Position numbers and translations under genes: made by a program. From the NCBI RefSeq assembly GCF_027922425.1, contig NZ_BSFQ01000005.1:248001-312000 (forward strand): DNA of 64,000 nucleotides, given 5' to 3'. Of this stretch, positions 33,616 to 41,687 are shown piece by piece (positions within the stretch are counted from its first letter, which is position 1; each line of letters opens with the position of its first letter). This stretch comes from Pseudonocardia halophobica (GTDB lineage Bacteria > Actinomycetota > Actinomycetes > Mycobacteriales > Pseudonocardiaceae). The notes under the pieces were generated by a model. The model did not search any database. It was not told where the DNA came from and worked only from the letters and a program-made list of their open reading frames with translations.

Positions 33616-34419
33616 GTGACCGTCGGCCTGCTCGTCACCTGCATGAACGACGCCCTGTTCCCGGACACCGGTCGCGCCGTCGTCACCCTGCTGCGCCGGC
33701 TGGGCGTCGAGGTCGACTTCCCGGCCGCGCAGACCTGTTGCGGCCAGCCCATGGTCAACACCGGCTACCTCGACGAGGCCGTGCCGCTGCTGCGCCGGCA
33801 CCTGGAGGCCTTCGCGGGGTACGAGGCCGTCGTGGTGCCGTCGGGCTCGTGCGCGGGCTCGGTGCGCCACCAGCACCGCCTGGTGGCCGAGCGCTCCGGC
33901 GACCCGGGACTGGTGCGCGCCGTCGAGCAGGCCGCGCCGGTGTACGAGCTGTCGGAGTACCTGGTCGACGTCCTGGGAGTGGTCGACGTCGGGGCCTACT
34001 TCCCGCACCGGGTCACCTACCACCCGACCTGCCACTCGCTGCGGATGCTGGGCGTGGGCGACCGCCCCACCCGGCTGCTGCAGGCCGTGCGCGGGCTGCG
34101 GCTCGTCGAGCTGCCGGCGGCCACGGAGTGCTGCGGGTTCGGCGGGACCTTCGCGGTGAAGAACTCCGAGACCTCGATCGCGATGGGCGCGGACAAGGCG
34201 CGGCACGTGCGCGAGTCGGGCGCCGAGGTGCTGGTCGCGGGGGACAACTCCTGCCTGACGCACATAGGCGGCCTGCTCTCCCGCGAGCGGTCGGGCGTGC
34301 GGGTGATGCACCTCGCGGAGGTGCTGGCCGCGACCGAGCCCGTGATCGAGGAAGCGCCCCGGGAGGCCGACCGCACCTCCGCGGGCAGTGCGGCCCTCAC
34401 GGCCGGAGGTGCCCGGTGA
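33616..34419 (+). CDS. lutA: Lactate utilization protein LutA (CCG-domain Fe-S subunit)
   Basis: The 267-residue protein has two CCG (cysteine-rich) domains: TCCGQPMVNTGY (about 40) with VPSGSCAGSVRH, and ECCGFGGTFAVKN (about 170) with NSCLTHIGG. These bind an Fe-S cofactor. LutA, LutB and LutC together oxidise L-lactate to pyruvate. GTG 33616 follows GGAGGCACC; the stop overlaps the LutB start (GTGA). Glycolate oxidase-like GlcF is less likely because of the LutBC neighbours. Confidence 0.92.
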   Translation: MTVGLLVTCMNDALFPDTGRAVVTLLRRLGVEVDFPAAQTCCGQPMVNTGYLDEAVPLLRRHLEAFAGYEAVVVPSGSCAGSVRHQHRLVAERSGDPGLVRAVEQAAPVYELSEYLVDVLGVVDVGAYFPHRVTYHPTCHSLRMLGVGDRPTRLLQAVRGLRLVELPAATECCGFGGTFAVKNSETSIAMGADKARHVRESGAEVLVAGDNSCLTHIGGLLSRERSGVRVMHLAEVLAATEPVIEEAPREADRTSAGSAALTAGGAR

Positions 34420-35906
34420 GCGCCACCTTCCTCGGCACGCCCGCCTTCCCGACCGCGGCCCGCGCCGCCCTGGCCGACACGCAGCTCCGGCGCAACCTCG
34501 CGCACGCGACCGGCACGATCCGGGCCAAGCGGGCCGCCGTCGTCGGCGAGGTCGACGAGTGGGAGCGGCTGCGGCTCGCCGGTGCCGCGCTGAAGGACCG
34601 GACGCTCCGGCACCTCGACACCTACCTCGTACAGCTGGAGGAGTCGCTGACCCGGGCCGGCGCGACCGTGCACTGGGCGCGCGACGCCGCCGAGGCCAAC
34701 CGGATCGTCGTCGACATCGCCCGCGTCCACGGGACGGACGAGGTCGTCAAGGTCAAGTCCATGGCGACGGCGGAGATCGGGCTCAACGAGGCCCTCGAGG
34801 CCGCCGGGATCCACGCCTGGGAGACCGACCTGGCCGAGCTGATCGTGCAGCTCGGCGAGGACCTGCCCAGCCACATCCTGGTGCCGGCGATCCACCGCAA
34901 CCGCTCCGAGGTCCGCGAGATCTTCCTGCGCGAGATGGGCCGGCACGGGAAGGCCGCGCCCCGCGACCTCACCGACACCCCGGCCGAGCTCGCCGCCGCC
35001 GCCCGGGCCCACCTGCGGGAGAAGTTCCTGCGTGCCAAGGTCGCGGTGTCCGGCGCCAACTTCGCGGTCGCGGAGACCGGCACGCTGGCCGTGGTCGAGA
35101 GCGAGGGCAACGGCCGGATGTGCCTGACCCTGCCCGAGGTGCTGGTCAGCGTGGTGGGCATCGAGAAGCTCGTGCCCACGTGGGCGGACCTCGACGTCTT
35201 CCTGCAGCTGCTCCCGCGCAGCTCCACCGGCGAGCGGATGAACCCGTACACCTCGATGTGGACCGGCGTGACGCCCGGCGACGGGCCGCAGGAGGTCCAC
35301 GTCGTGCTGCTCGACAACGGGCGGACCGACGTGCTCGCCGACGAGGTCGGCCGGCAGGCGCTGCGCTGCATCCGGTGCTCGGCGTGCCTCAACGTCTGCC
35401 CGGTCTACGAGCGCACCGGCGGCCACAGCTACGGCTCGGTCTACCCGGGGCCGATCGGGGCGATCCTCACGCCGATGCTGCGCGGGGTCGGGCACGACAC
35501 CCAGCTCGACTCGCTGCCCTACGCGTCGAGCCTGTGCGGGGCGTGCTTCGAGGTGTGCCCGGTGCGGATCGACATCCCCGAGGTGCTGGTGCACCTGCGC
35601 ACGAAGGTGGTCGACGCCCACCGCGGCGAGCCGAAGGTGCAGAACCTGGCGATGAAGGCGGCGTCGTGGGCGTTGTCCGACGCCCGCCGGACCGCCGCGG
35701 CGGAGAAGGTGTCCGGCGCCGTCGGACGGGTCCTGCGCGGCACGAAGCGCCGCGCGCCGGGTGGCCGCGGCGTGCTCGGCGCGCTGCCCGGGCCGGCCGC
35801 GGCCTGGTCCGACGCGCGGGACGTGCCGGTGCCCGCGCCGGAGTCGTTCCGGGCGTGGTGGGCGCGGACGGACGGCGGGCGCCGCGGGAACGGGGGAGCG
35901 AAGTGA
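34416..35906 (+). CDS. lutB: Lactate utilization protein LutB (ferredoxin/LUD)
   Basis: The 496-residue protein has an N-terminal LUD domain (AAGIHAWETDLAELIVQL, VSGANFAVAETGTLAVVESEGNGR across short motifs) and a C-terminal ferredoxin-like part with two clusters: CIRCSACLNVCPVYE (about 325) and CGACFEVCPVRI (about 375), fitting two [4Fe-4S] clusters, plus the DUF3390-type tail. It is the electron-transfer core of the lactate oxidation complex. Start GTG overlaps lutA; the stop overlaps lutC (GTGA). Confidence 0.93.
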   Translation: MSATFLGTPAFPTAARAALADTQLRRNLAHATGTIRAKRAAVVGEVDEWERLRLAGAALKDRTLRHLDTYLVQLEESLTRAGATVHWARDAAEANRIVVDIARVHGTDEVVKVKSMATAEIGLNEALEAAGIHAWETDLAELIVQLGEDLPSHILVPAIHRNRSEVREIFLREMGRHGKAAPRDLTDTPAELAAAARAHLREKFLRAKVAVSGANFAVAETGTLAVVESEGNGRMCLTLPEVLVSVVGIEKLVPTWADLDVFLQLLPRSSTGERMNPYTSMWTGVTPGDGPQEVHVVLLDNGRTDVLADEVGRQALRCIRCSACLNVCPVYERTGGHSYGSVYPGPIGAILTPMLRGVGHDTQLDSLPYASSLCGACFEVCPVRIDIPEVLVHLRTKVVDAHRGEPKVQNLAMKAASWALSDARRTAAAEKVSGAVGRVLRGTKRRAPGGRGVLGALPGPAAAWSDARDVPVPAPESFRAWWARTDGGRRGNGGAK

Positions 35907-36511
35907 GCGCGCGCGACGAGATCCTGGGGCGGGTGCGCACGGCGCTGCGGGACGTCCCGGGCACCGAGACCCCGGCCGACGTCGCCGTGGACCGGCCGGA
36001 GCCGCGGCCGACCACGCACGAGGACGTCGAGCTGTTCGCCGAGCGGGTGGCCGACTACAAGGCGACGGTGGTCCGCTGCACGCCCGAGGACCTGCCGACG
36101 CACCTGGCCGCGGCCCTGGAGGGTGTCCCGCGCCTGCTGGCGCCCGCGGACCTGCCGGAGGACCTGCGCCCGGCCGACGCGATCCTCGACGAGCAGCTGA
36201 CGACCGCCGAGCTCGACACCGTCGACGGCGTGCTGACCACGGCCGCGCTGGGCATCGCCGAGACGGGGACGATCGTGCTGGACCACGGGCCGGGGCAGGG
36301 CCGACGTGCCGCGACCCTCGTGCCCGACCGGCACGTGTGCGTGGTGCGGACGGACCAGGTGGTCGCCGACGTCGCCGCCGCCGTGGCCCGCCTCGAGCCC
36401 ACCCGGCCGCTGACCTGGATCAGCGGGCCCAGTGCGACCAGCGACATCGAGCTGGACCGGGTCGAGGGCGTGCACGGCCCCCGCACCCTGATCGTCCTGC
36501 TGGTCGGCTGA
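35903..36511 (+). CDS. lutC: Lactate utilization protein LutC (LUD domain)
   Basis: The 202-residue protein consists of a LUD domain ending in LTTAALGIAETGTIVLDHG, RRAATLVPDRHVCVVR, LTWISGPSATSDIELDRVEGVHGP. GTG 35903 overlaps the lutB stop. The operon ends in a strong hairpin (36517-36556). Confidence 0.92.
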   Translation: MSARDEILGRVRTALRDVPGTETPADVAVDRPEPRPTTHEDVELFAERVADYKATVVRCTPEDLPTHLAAALEGVPRLLAPADLPEDLRPADAILDEQLTTAELDTVDGVLTTAALGIAETGTIVLDHGPGQGRRAATLVPDRHVCVVRTDQVVADVAAAVARLEPTRPLTWISGPSATSDIELDRVEGVHGPRTLIVLLVG

Positions 36512-36516
36512 GCGTC

Positions 36517-36556
36517 GTGAGTGGCGATAGTCGCTATGGCGACTATCGCCACTCAC
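36517..36556. terminator. Bidirectional hairpin between lutC and scoB
   Basis: Arms GTGAGTGGCGATAGTCGC (36517-36534) and GCGACTATCGCCACTCAC (36539-36556) are perfect over 18 bp with loop TATG. No U-tract, so it would stop transcription mainly through stem strength, on both strands; scoB ends 4 bp away. Confidence 0.8.
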
Positions 36557-36559
36557 GGG

Positions 36560-37183
36560 TCACAGGAGGGGGGCGCCGGTCTTCTCGCGGACCTCGTCCT
36601 CGGACACGCCGAAGGTCTCGACCAGGCGCAGGCCCTCGTCGGTCACGTCGATCACGGCGAGGTCGGTGACGATCCGGTTCACGCAGCCCACGCCGGTGAG
36701 CGGCAGGGTGCACTGCTCGACGATCTTGGGCGAGCCGTCCTTGGAGACGTGGTCCATCATCACGATGACCTTCTTGGCCCCGTGCACGAGGTCCATCGCC
36801 CCGCCCATCCCCTTGATCATCTTGCCGGGGATGGCCCAGTTGGCGAGGTCGCCGCCGACGCTGACCTGCATCGCGCCGAGGACGGCGACGTCGACCTTGC
36901 CGCCGCGGATCATCGAGAAGCTGTCCGACGAGCCGAAGTAGCTCGCGCCGGGCAGGACCGTGACGGTCTCCTTGCCGGCGTTGATCAGGTCCGGGTCGAC
37001 CTCGTCGTCCGTCGGGTAGGGGCCCACGCCGAGGATGCCGTTCTCGCTGTGCAGCACCACGGTCCGGGTGCCCGGGATGTGGTCGGGCACCAGCGTGGGC
37101 ATGCCGATGCCGAGGTTGACGTACGAGCCGTCGGGCAGCTCGTCGGCCACCCGCTTCGCGAGCTGGTCCCTGGTCAGACTCAC
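36560..37183 (-). CDS. scoB: 3-oxoacid CoA-transferase subunit B
   Basis: The 207-residue protein has the beta-subunit signature [13 protein letters not shown] (about 22) and the catalytic Glu in HSENGILG (about 47); [10 protein letters not shown] and [15 protein letters not shown] follow. Together with subunit A it moves CoA from succinyl-CoA to acetoacetate or 3-oxoadipate. GTG start overlaps subunit A's stop (37180-37183). Proximity to pcaB and pcaR suggests a 3-oxoadipate role (PcaJ), though acetoacetate is equally possible. Confidence 0.9.
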   Translation of the reverse strand: MSLTRDQLAKRVADELPDGSYVNLGIGMPTLVPDHIPGTRTVVLHSENGILGVGPYPTDDEVDPDLINAGKETVTVLPGASYFGSSDSFSMIRGGKVDVAVLGAMQVSVGGDLANWAIPGKMIKGMGGAMDLVHGAKKVIVMMDHVSKDGSPKIVEQCTLPLTGVGCVNRIVTDLAVIDVTDEGLRLVETFGVSEDEVREKTGAPLL

Positions 37184-37926
37184 TTCTGCACCGTCCTGAA
37201 CTCGACCGGCTTCTCGGCGTCGGGCACGTGCACGACGCGCTGGACGTGGATGCCGGGGGTGTGCACCGCGTCGGGGTCGATCTCGCCGGGCTCGACGAGG
37301 TGCTCGACCTGCGCGATGGTGACCCGGCCCGCGGCGGCGCAGTCCGGGTTGAAGTTGCGGGCGCTGCGCCGGTAGACGAGGTTGCCGTGCCGGTCGCCCT
37401 TCCAGGCGTGGACCAGCGCGTAGTCCGGGGCGATGGCGCGCTCGAGCACGTAGCGCACGCCGTCGAACTCGCGGACCTCCTTCGGCGGGGACTTCACCGC
37501 GACCGTGCCGTCCGCCGCGTAGCGCCACGGCAGGCCGCCGTCGCTCACCAGCGTGCCGACGCCGGCGGGGGTGAAGAAGGCCGGGATCCCGGCCCCGCCC
37601 GCGCGCAGCCGCTCGGCGAGCGTGCCCTGCGGGGTCAGCTCCAGCTCGAGCTCGCCGGCGAGGTACTGCCGGGCGAACTCCTTGTTGTTGCCGACGTAGG
37701 AGCCGATCGTCCGGCGGATCCGGCCCGCGGAGAGGAGGGTGCCGAGGCCGAAGCCGTCCACGCCCAGGTTGTTGCTGATCGTCTCGAGGTCCGTCGCGCC
37801 CTGCTCGAGCAGGGCCGCGATCAGCGCGGTCGGGACGCCGGACATGCCGAAGCCTCCGACGGCCAGGGACGCGCCGTCCCCGATGTCGGCGACCGCTTCG
37901 CGCGCCGACGCCACCACCTTGTCCAT
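37180..37926 (-). CDS. scoA: 3-oxoacid CoA-transferase subunit A
   Basis: The 248-residue protein has the alpha-subunit signature [17 protein letters not shown] (about 21-37), [26 protein letters not shown] and [16 protein letters not shown]. It forms the heterodimer with ScoB, overlapping it by 4 bp. ATG at 37926 is preceded by a region carrying two PcaR-like boxes (37946-37979). Confidence 0.9.
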   Translation of the reverse strand: MDKVVASAREAVADIGDGASLAVGGFGMSGVPTALIAALLEQGATDLETISNNLGVDGFGLGTLLSAGRIRRTIGSYVGNNKEFARQYLAGELELELTPQGTLAERLRAGGAGIPAFFTPAGVGTLVSDGGLPWRYAADGTVAVKSPPKEVREFDGVRYVLERAIAPDYALVHAWKGDRHGNLVYRRSARNFNPDCAAAGRVTIAQVEHLVEPGEIDPDAVHTPGIHVQRVVHVPDAEKPVEFRTVQK

Positions 37927-37945
37927 GCGGGGCACCGTACCTGCC

Positions 37946-37960
37946 GTTCGCATCTCGCAC
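37946..37960. promoter_or_regulatory. PcaR-like operator box 1 ahead of scoAB
   Basis: GTTCGCATCTCGCAC. From memory, the PcaR operator of pseudomonads reads GTTCGATAATCGCAC; 11 of 15 bases agree, with both conserved ends (GTTCG, TCGCAC). Confidence 0.6.
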
Positions 37961-37964
37961 AAGA

Positions 37965-37979
37965 GTTCGTATCGCGAAC
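37965..37979. promoter_or_regulatory. PcaR-like operator box 2 ahead of scoAB
   Basis: GTTCGTATCGCGAAC has 5-bp arms GTTCG/CGAAC and starts 19 bp after box 1. It would bind the IclR-type protein encoded at 39881. Confidence 0.6.
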
Positions 37980-38032
37980 ATTGACGAGCAGGGTGTGGCG
38001 AGGGTCGCCGGGACGACCCCCACCAGCCTGAT

Positions 38033-38683
38033 TCAGAGAACGGCGGCCTGCAGGTCGGGGACGGAGTCGTAGACCGCGATCGCGCCGGCGGTGTCGAGCT
38101 CGCCGGGCTCCGCGTAGCCCCAGCCCGCGCCGAGGCAGGAGATCCCGTGCCGGCCCGAGCCGACGACGTCGTGCAGCCGGTCGCCGACCATGATCGTCTC
38201 CTCGGGGGCGGGGGAGCCGAGCCGGCGCAGCGCCTCCTCGACCACGGCGGCCTTGCTCGGGCGCTGCGCGTCGACCGTGTCGCCGGTGATCGCGGCGAAC
38301 AGCTCGGTCCAGCCCTGGTTGGCGAGGATCTCGCGGGCGGCGGGCTCGGCCTTGCTCGTCGCCAGCCCGAGCCGCACGTCGGCGGCCACGAGGGCGCGCA
38401 GCAGGTCTTCGATGCCCGGGTACGGGGTGGACTTGAGCAGGCCGCTCTCGCGGTACAGCGGCCGGTACAGCGCGAGGATCTTCTCGGCATTCTCCGCCCC
38501 GACGAGCGGCGGCAGCGACTCGTAGAGCGGCGGGCCGAGCAGGTGGGGGCCGATGACGGTGTCGTCCCACGGCACGCCGACCTGGTCGAAGGCGGTCCGG
38601 AGGGTCCCGAGGATGCCCGGGGCGGAGTCGACGAGGGTGCCGTCGAGGTCGAGGAGCACGGTGCGGTAACGGGGGCGGGTCAC
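38033..38683 (-). CDS. HAD-family phosphatase (phosphoglycolate phosphatase-like)
   Basis: The 216-residue protein has HAD motif 1 LLDLDGTLVDS (nucleophile D), a helical C1 cap, motif 2 LGLATSKAEP, and motifs 3/4 PSKAAVVEEAL and VGDRLHDVVG. Most similar in layout to PGP/Gph phosphatases, substrate unproven. GTG 38683; a GACAAT element 6 nt upstream suggests a leaderless transcript divergent from pcaB only 61 bp away. Confidence 0.85.
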   Translation of the reverse strand: MTRPRYRTVLLDLDGTLVDSAPGILGTLRTAFDQVGVPWDDTVIGPHLLGPPLYESLPPLVGAENAEKILALYRPLYRESGLLKSTPYPGIEDLLRALVAADVRLGLATSKAEPAAREILANQGWTELFAAITGDTVDAQRPSKAAVVEEALRRLGSPAPEETIMVGDRLHDVVGSGRHGISCLGAGWGYAEPGELDTAGAIAVYDSVPDLQAAVL

Positions 38684-38731
38684 CGGGCCATTGTCCCCGA
38701 GCGAGCCCCTGACCATTCCGGGCGCATGCCG

Positions 38732-38737
38732 TACGGT
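38732..38737 (+). promoter_or_regulatory. -10-like element, leaderless pcaB
   Basis: TACGGT, 7 nt, then ATG 38745; no ribosome site. Confidence 0.5.
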
Positions 38738-38744
38738 CGTGCGC

Positions 38745-39884
38745 ATGACGAACACGGGGTTGCTCGCGCCGCTCTCCGGCACCGACGCCGTCGCCGCGCA
38801 CCTCGGCGACACCGCGTGGCTGCGCGCGCTGCTCGACGCCGAGGTCGCCCTCTCCCGCGCCGCCGCACGCTACGCCCTCGTCCGGCCCGACGACGCGGAG
38901 GAGGTCGCCGCCGCGGCCGACCGGCTGGCCGCGGACCCGGACGTGCCGGGTGAGCTGGCCGCCGCGGCCGTCGAGGGCGGCAACCCGGTGATCCCGCTGG
39001 TCCGCCTGCTCCGCAAGGCGGCGGACGGGGCGAGCGGCGCGGTCCACCCCGGCGCGACCAGCCAGGACGTCATGGACACGGCGCTGGTGCTGCTCGTCCA
39101 CCGCGCCGCACCGACCGTGCTGACCGACCTCCGCGCCGCCGCCGACGCCGCCGCCCGGCTCGCCGGCGCGCACCGCGACACCCCGACCGTCGCCCGCACC
39201 CTCGGCCAGCAGGCCCTGCCGACGACCTTCGGGCTCGTCGCCGCGGGCTGGGCCGCCGGGCTCGACGCCGCCGCCCGCGAGCTGGCCGTCCGGGTCGACG
39301 CCCTGCCCGTCCAGTTCGGCGGCGCGGCCGGCACCCTCGCCGCCTCCCACCCGCACGGGCCCGCGGTCGCCGACGCGGTCGCCGACCTGCTCGGGCTCGC
39401 TCCACAGGGTGTCCCGTGGCACACCGAGCGCACCCGGATCGGCACGCTGGCCGCGGCCCTCGGCGTGGCCGCGGGGGCGTGCGCGAAGCCGGCGACGGAC
39501 GTGGTGCTGCTGTCGCAGACCGAGGTCGGCGAGGTCTCGGAGGCGGCGCCGGGCGACTCGTCGTCCATGCCGCACAAGCGGAACCCGATCGCGGCGATCA
39601 CCGCACGGGCGTCGGCCCGCCGGGCCCCCGGGCTGGTCGCGACGCTGCTCGCCGCGATGGACCACGAGCACCAGCGCGCGGCCGGGGCCTGGCACGCGGA
39701 GTGGGGCACACTCACCGACCTGCTCGCGGTCACCAGCGGTGCGGCCGCCCGGCTGCACACCAGCCTGGAGGGCCTGCAGGTGCACCCGGAGGCCATGCGC
39801 CGCAACCTCGCCCTGACGACCGACGGCGAGCCGGACACCGGCCACGCCGGCGAGCTCGTCGACCGCATCCTGGAGGCCCGGTGA
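38745..39884 (+). CDS. pcaB: 3-carboxy-cis,cis-muconate cycloisomerase-like (PcaB) / lyase superfamily
   Basis: The 379-residue protein belongs to the fumarase/aspartase superfamily: HPGATSQDVMDTALVL (about 104-119), TLGQQALPTTFG and the superfamily signature APGDSSSMPHKRNPIAA (about 268-284). Among these, the ATSQD and SSSMPHKRNP forms with the IclR neighbour point to PcaB (protocatechuate branch of the beta-ketoadipate pathway) rather than PurB. Other pca genes are not in the window except the CoA-transferase. Stop overlaps pcaR start (GTGA). Confidence 0.85.
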   Translation: MTNTGLLAPLSGTDAVAAHLGDTAWLRALLDAEVALSRAAARYALVRPDDAEEVAAAADRLAADPDVPGELAAAAVEGGNPVIPLVRLLRKAADGASGAVHPGATSQDVMDTALVLLVHRAAPTVLTDLRAAADAAARLAGAHRDTPTVARTLGQQALPTTFGLVAAGWAAGLDAAARELAVRVDALPVQFGGAAGTLAASHPHGPAVADAVADLLGLAPQGVPWHTERTRIGTLAAALGVAAGACAKPATDVVLLSQTEVGEVSEAAPGDSSSMPHKRNPIAAITARASARRAPGLVATLLAAMDHEHQRAAGAWHAEWGTLTDLLAVTSGAAARLHTSLEGLQVHPEAMRRNLALTTDGEPDTGHAGELVDRILEAR

Positions 39885-40684
39885 ACGCGCCCGAGAAGCA
39901 CGGTGCGAACCAGACCGACCACGCCGTCCGCGCCGAGCACGTCCAGTCGCTCGCCCGCGGGCTGTCGGTGATCAAGGCGTTCAACGGGGCGCACCCGGCG
40001 CAGACCCTGTCGGACGTCGCGCGCGCCACCGGCCTGACCCGCGCCGCCGCCCGTCGCTTCCTGCTCACGCTCGTCGAGCTCGGCTACGTCCGCACGGACG
40101 GGCGGTTCTTCGCGCTGACCCCTCGGGTGCTGGAGCTGGGCTATTCCTACCTCTCGGCGCTGTCGCTGCCCGAGCTCGCCTCCCCGCACCTGGAGGAGCT
40201 CGTCGAGACGGTGCACGAGTCCGCCTCCGTCTCCGTGCTCGACGGCGGCGACGTCGTCTACGTCGCCCGGGTCGCCACCGCGCGCATCATGGCCGTGTCG
40301 ATCACGGTCGGCACGCGGTTCCCCGCCTACGCCACCTCGATGGGCCGGGTCCTGCTCGCCGCCCTCCCGCCAGCCGAGCTCGACGCGCGGCTGGGTGCCC
40401 TCGAGCCGCTGACGGACCGCACCGTGGCCGACCGGGACACCCTGCGGGACGTCCTCGGCGACGTCCGCGCCGCCGGTTACTGCCTCGTCGACCAGGAGCT
40501 GGAGGACGGGCTGCGGTCGGTCGCGGTGCCGATCCGGGACGCGGCGGGCACCGTGGTCGCGGCCGCCAACGTCAGCACGCACGCCCTGCGCAACAGCACC
40601 GCCTGGCTGCGCGACGAGGCCCTCCCGCACCTGCGGGCCTGCGCCGCCGCCGTCGAGGCGGACCTGAAGGGGCTGCGGGGGTGA
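39881..40684 (+). CDS. pcaR: IclR-family regulator (PcaR/PcaU-like)
   Basis: The 267-residue protein has an N-terminal winged helix (VQSLARGLSVIKAFNGAHPAQTLSDVARATGLTRAAARRFLLTL, about 24-67) and an IclR effector domain (ESASVSVLDGGDVVYVAR, FPAYATSMGRVLLA, CLVDQELEDGLRSVAVPIRD). The sequence pattern LARGL.VI.AF is that of beta-ketoadipate regulators that sense 3-oxoadipate. GTG overlaps the pcaB stop. Confidence 0.88.
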   Translation: MNAPEKHGANQTDHAVRAEHVQSLARGLSVIKAFNGAHPAQTLSDVARATGLTRAAARRFLLTLVELGYVRTDGRFFALTPRVLELGYSYLSALSLPELASPHLEELVETVHESASVSVLDGGDVVYVARVATARIMAVSITVGTRFPAYATSMGRVLLAALPPAELDARLGALEPLTDRTVADRDTLRDVLGDVRAAGYCLVDQELEDGLRSVAVPIRDAAGTVVAAANVSTHALRNSTAWLRDEALPHLRACAAAVEADLKGLRG

Positions 40685-40750
40685 CCCCGCCGGGCGTCCG
40701 GGCGCGGCCCGTGCTGCGATGGTGGCCCTGAGACCGAGCGAGGGGGACCC

Positions 40751-41647
40751 GTGGCCGAGCGACCGATCGTGCTGGGCGTGCAGCCGTGCGGCGAGAGCGC
40801 CGATCCGGGGCGACTCCTGGAGCGGGTCACGCTGACGGCCCGGGGCGTCGACGTGCTGTTCCTCGTGGATCCCCCCGAGCCGGTCGCCGGCCCCGCACCG
40901 CTCGACGCGCTCGCGATCGCCACCCGGGTGGCGCCCGGCGTGCCCGGCACCGGGCTGGTGCCGCAGGTGCCCGTGACCGGCGGCGATCCCGTCGCCCTGC
41001 ACGACGCCGTGGCCGCGCTCGACGCCGCCTCGCTCGGCCGGGCCGGGTGGGAGGCCGTGGTGACGGCCCCGGTCGCGCCCACCCCGTCCGGGGAGCTGTG
41101 GGCCGAGGCCGCGGAGGTCGTCGAGGTGGCGCACCGGCTGCGAGCCGGCGGCGGGACCGGGTTCAGCGGGGAGTTCGTGCAGGTGCAGGGCCGGATCCCC
41201 GTGCCGCGGTCGCCGCAGGGCGAGCCCGTCGTCGTGGTCCGCGCCGACGCGCCCGAGGCGCTGACGGTCGCGGCGCGCAGCGCCGACGTCGTGCGGATCT
41301 CCGCCGGCACGGTCGCCGAGGCGGCGATGCGCCGGCTGGACGTCGAGGGTGCGGCCGCCGAGGCCGGGCGCGACCCGGGGACGCTGCGCGTGCTGGTCGA
41401 CGTCGGGGTCGGCACGGGGGACGGGCTCCACCACTCCGGCTCGGCCGGGCTCGCGTCGCTCGCCCGCGAGCTCGCCGGGGCCGGCGCCGACGGGGTCGTG
41501 TTCCTCCCCGCCCGGCCGCGCGGGCTGGAGAAGGTGGCCGACGACGTCGTCCCGCTGCTGCGGGCGCACCGGACCCCGCTGCGCACCCTGCGCGAGCGCT
41601 TCGGCCTGGCGATCCCCGCCGCCGGGCTCGCCGTCTCCCCGGGCTGA
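40751..41647 (+). CDS. Luciferase-like (NtaA/DmoA-type) flavin monooxygenase homologue, short
   Basis: The 298-residue protein has LFLVDPPEPV..., the LDAASLGRAGWEAVVTAP segment (about 95-112) and PVVVVRADAPEALTVAARSADVVRISAG, matching NtaA/SnaA/DszA-type members of the bacterial luciferase superfamily. It is shorter than the usual 430-450 residues and lacks the long central insertion, so it may not be an active monooxygenase. GTG after GAGGGGG. Confidence 0.75.
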   Translation: MAERPIVLGVQPCGESADPGRLLERVTLTARGVDVLFLVDPPEPVAGPAPLDALAIATRVAPGVPGTGLVPQVPVTGGDPVALHDAVAALDAASLGRAGWEAVVTAPVAPTPSGELWAEAAEVVEVAHRLRAGGGTGFSGEFVQVQGRIPVPRSPQGEPVVVVRADAPEALTVAARSADVVRISAGTVAEAAMRRLDVEGAAAEAGRDPGTLRVLVDVGVGTGDGLHHSGSAGLASLARELAGAGADGVVFLPARPRGLEKVADDVVPLLRAHRTPLRTLRERFGLAIPAAGLAVSPG

Positions 41648-41687
41648 ACCTCCCGTTCCGTCGGTCCCGGATGGCACGCTGCCCGGC

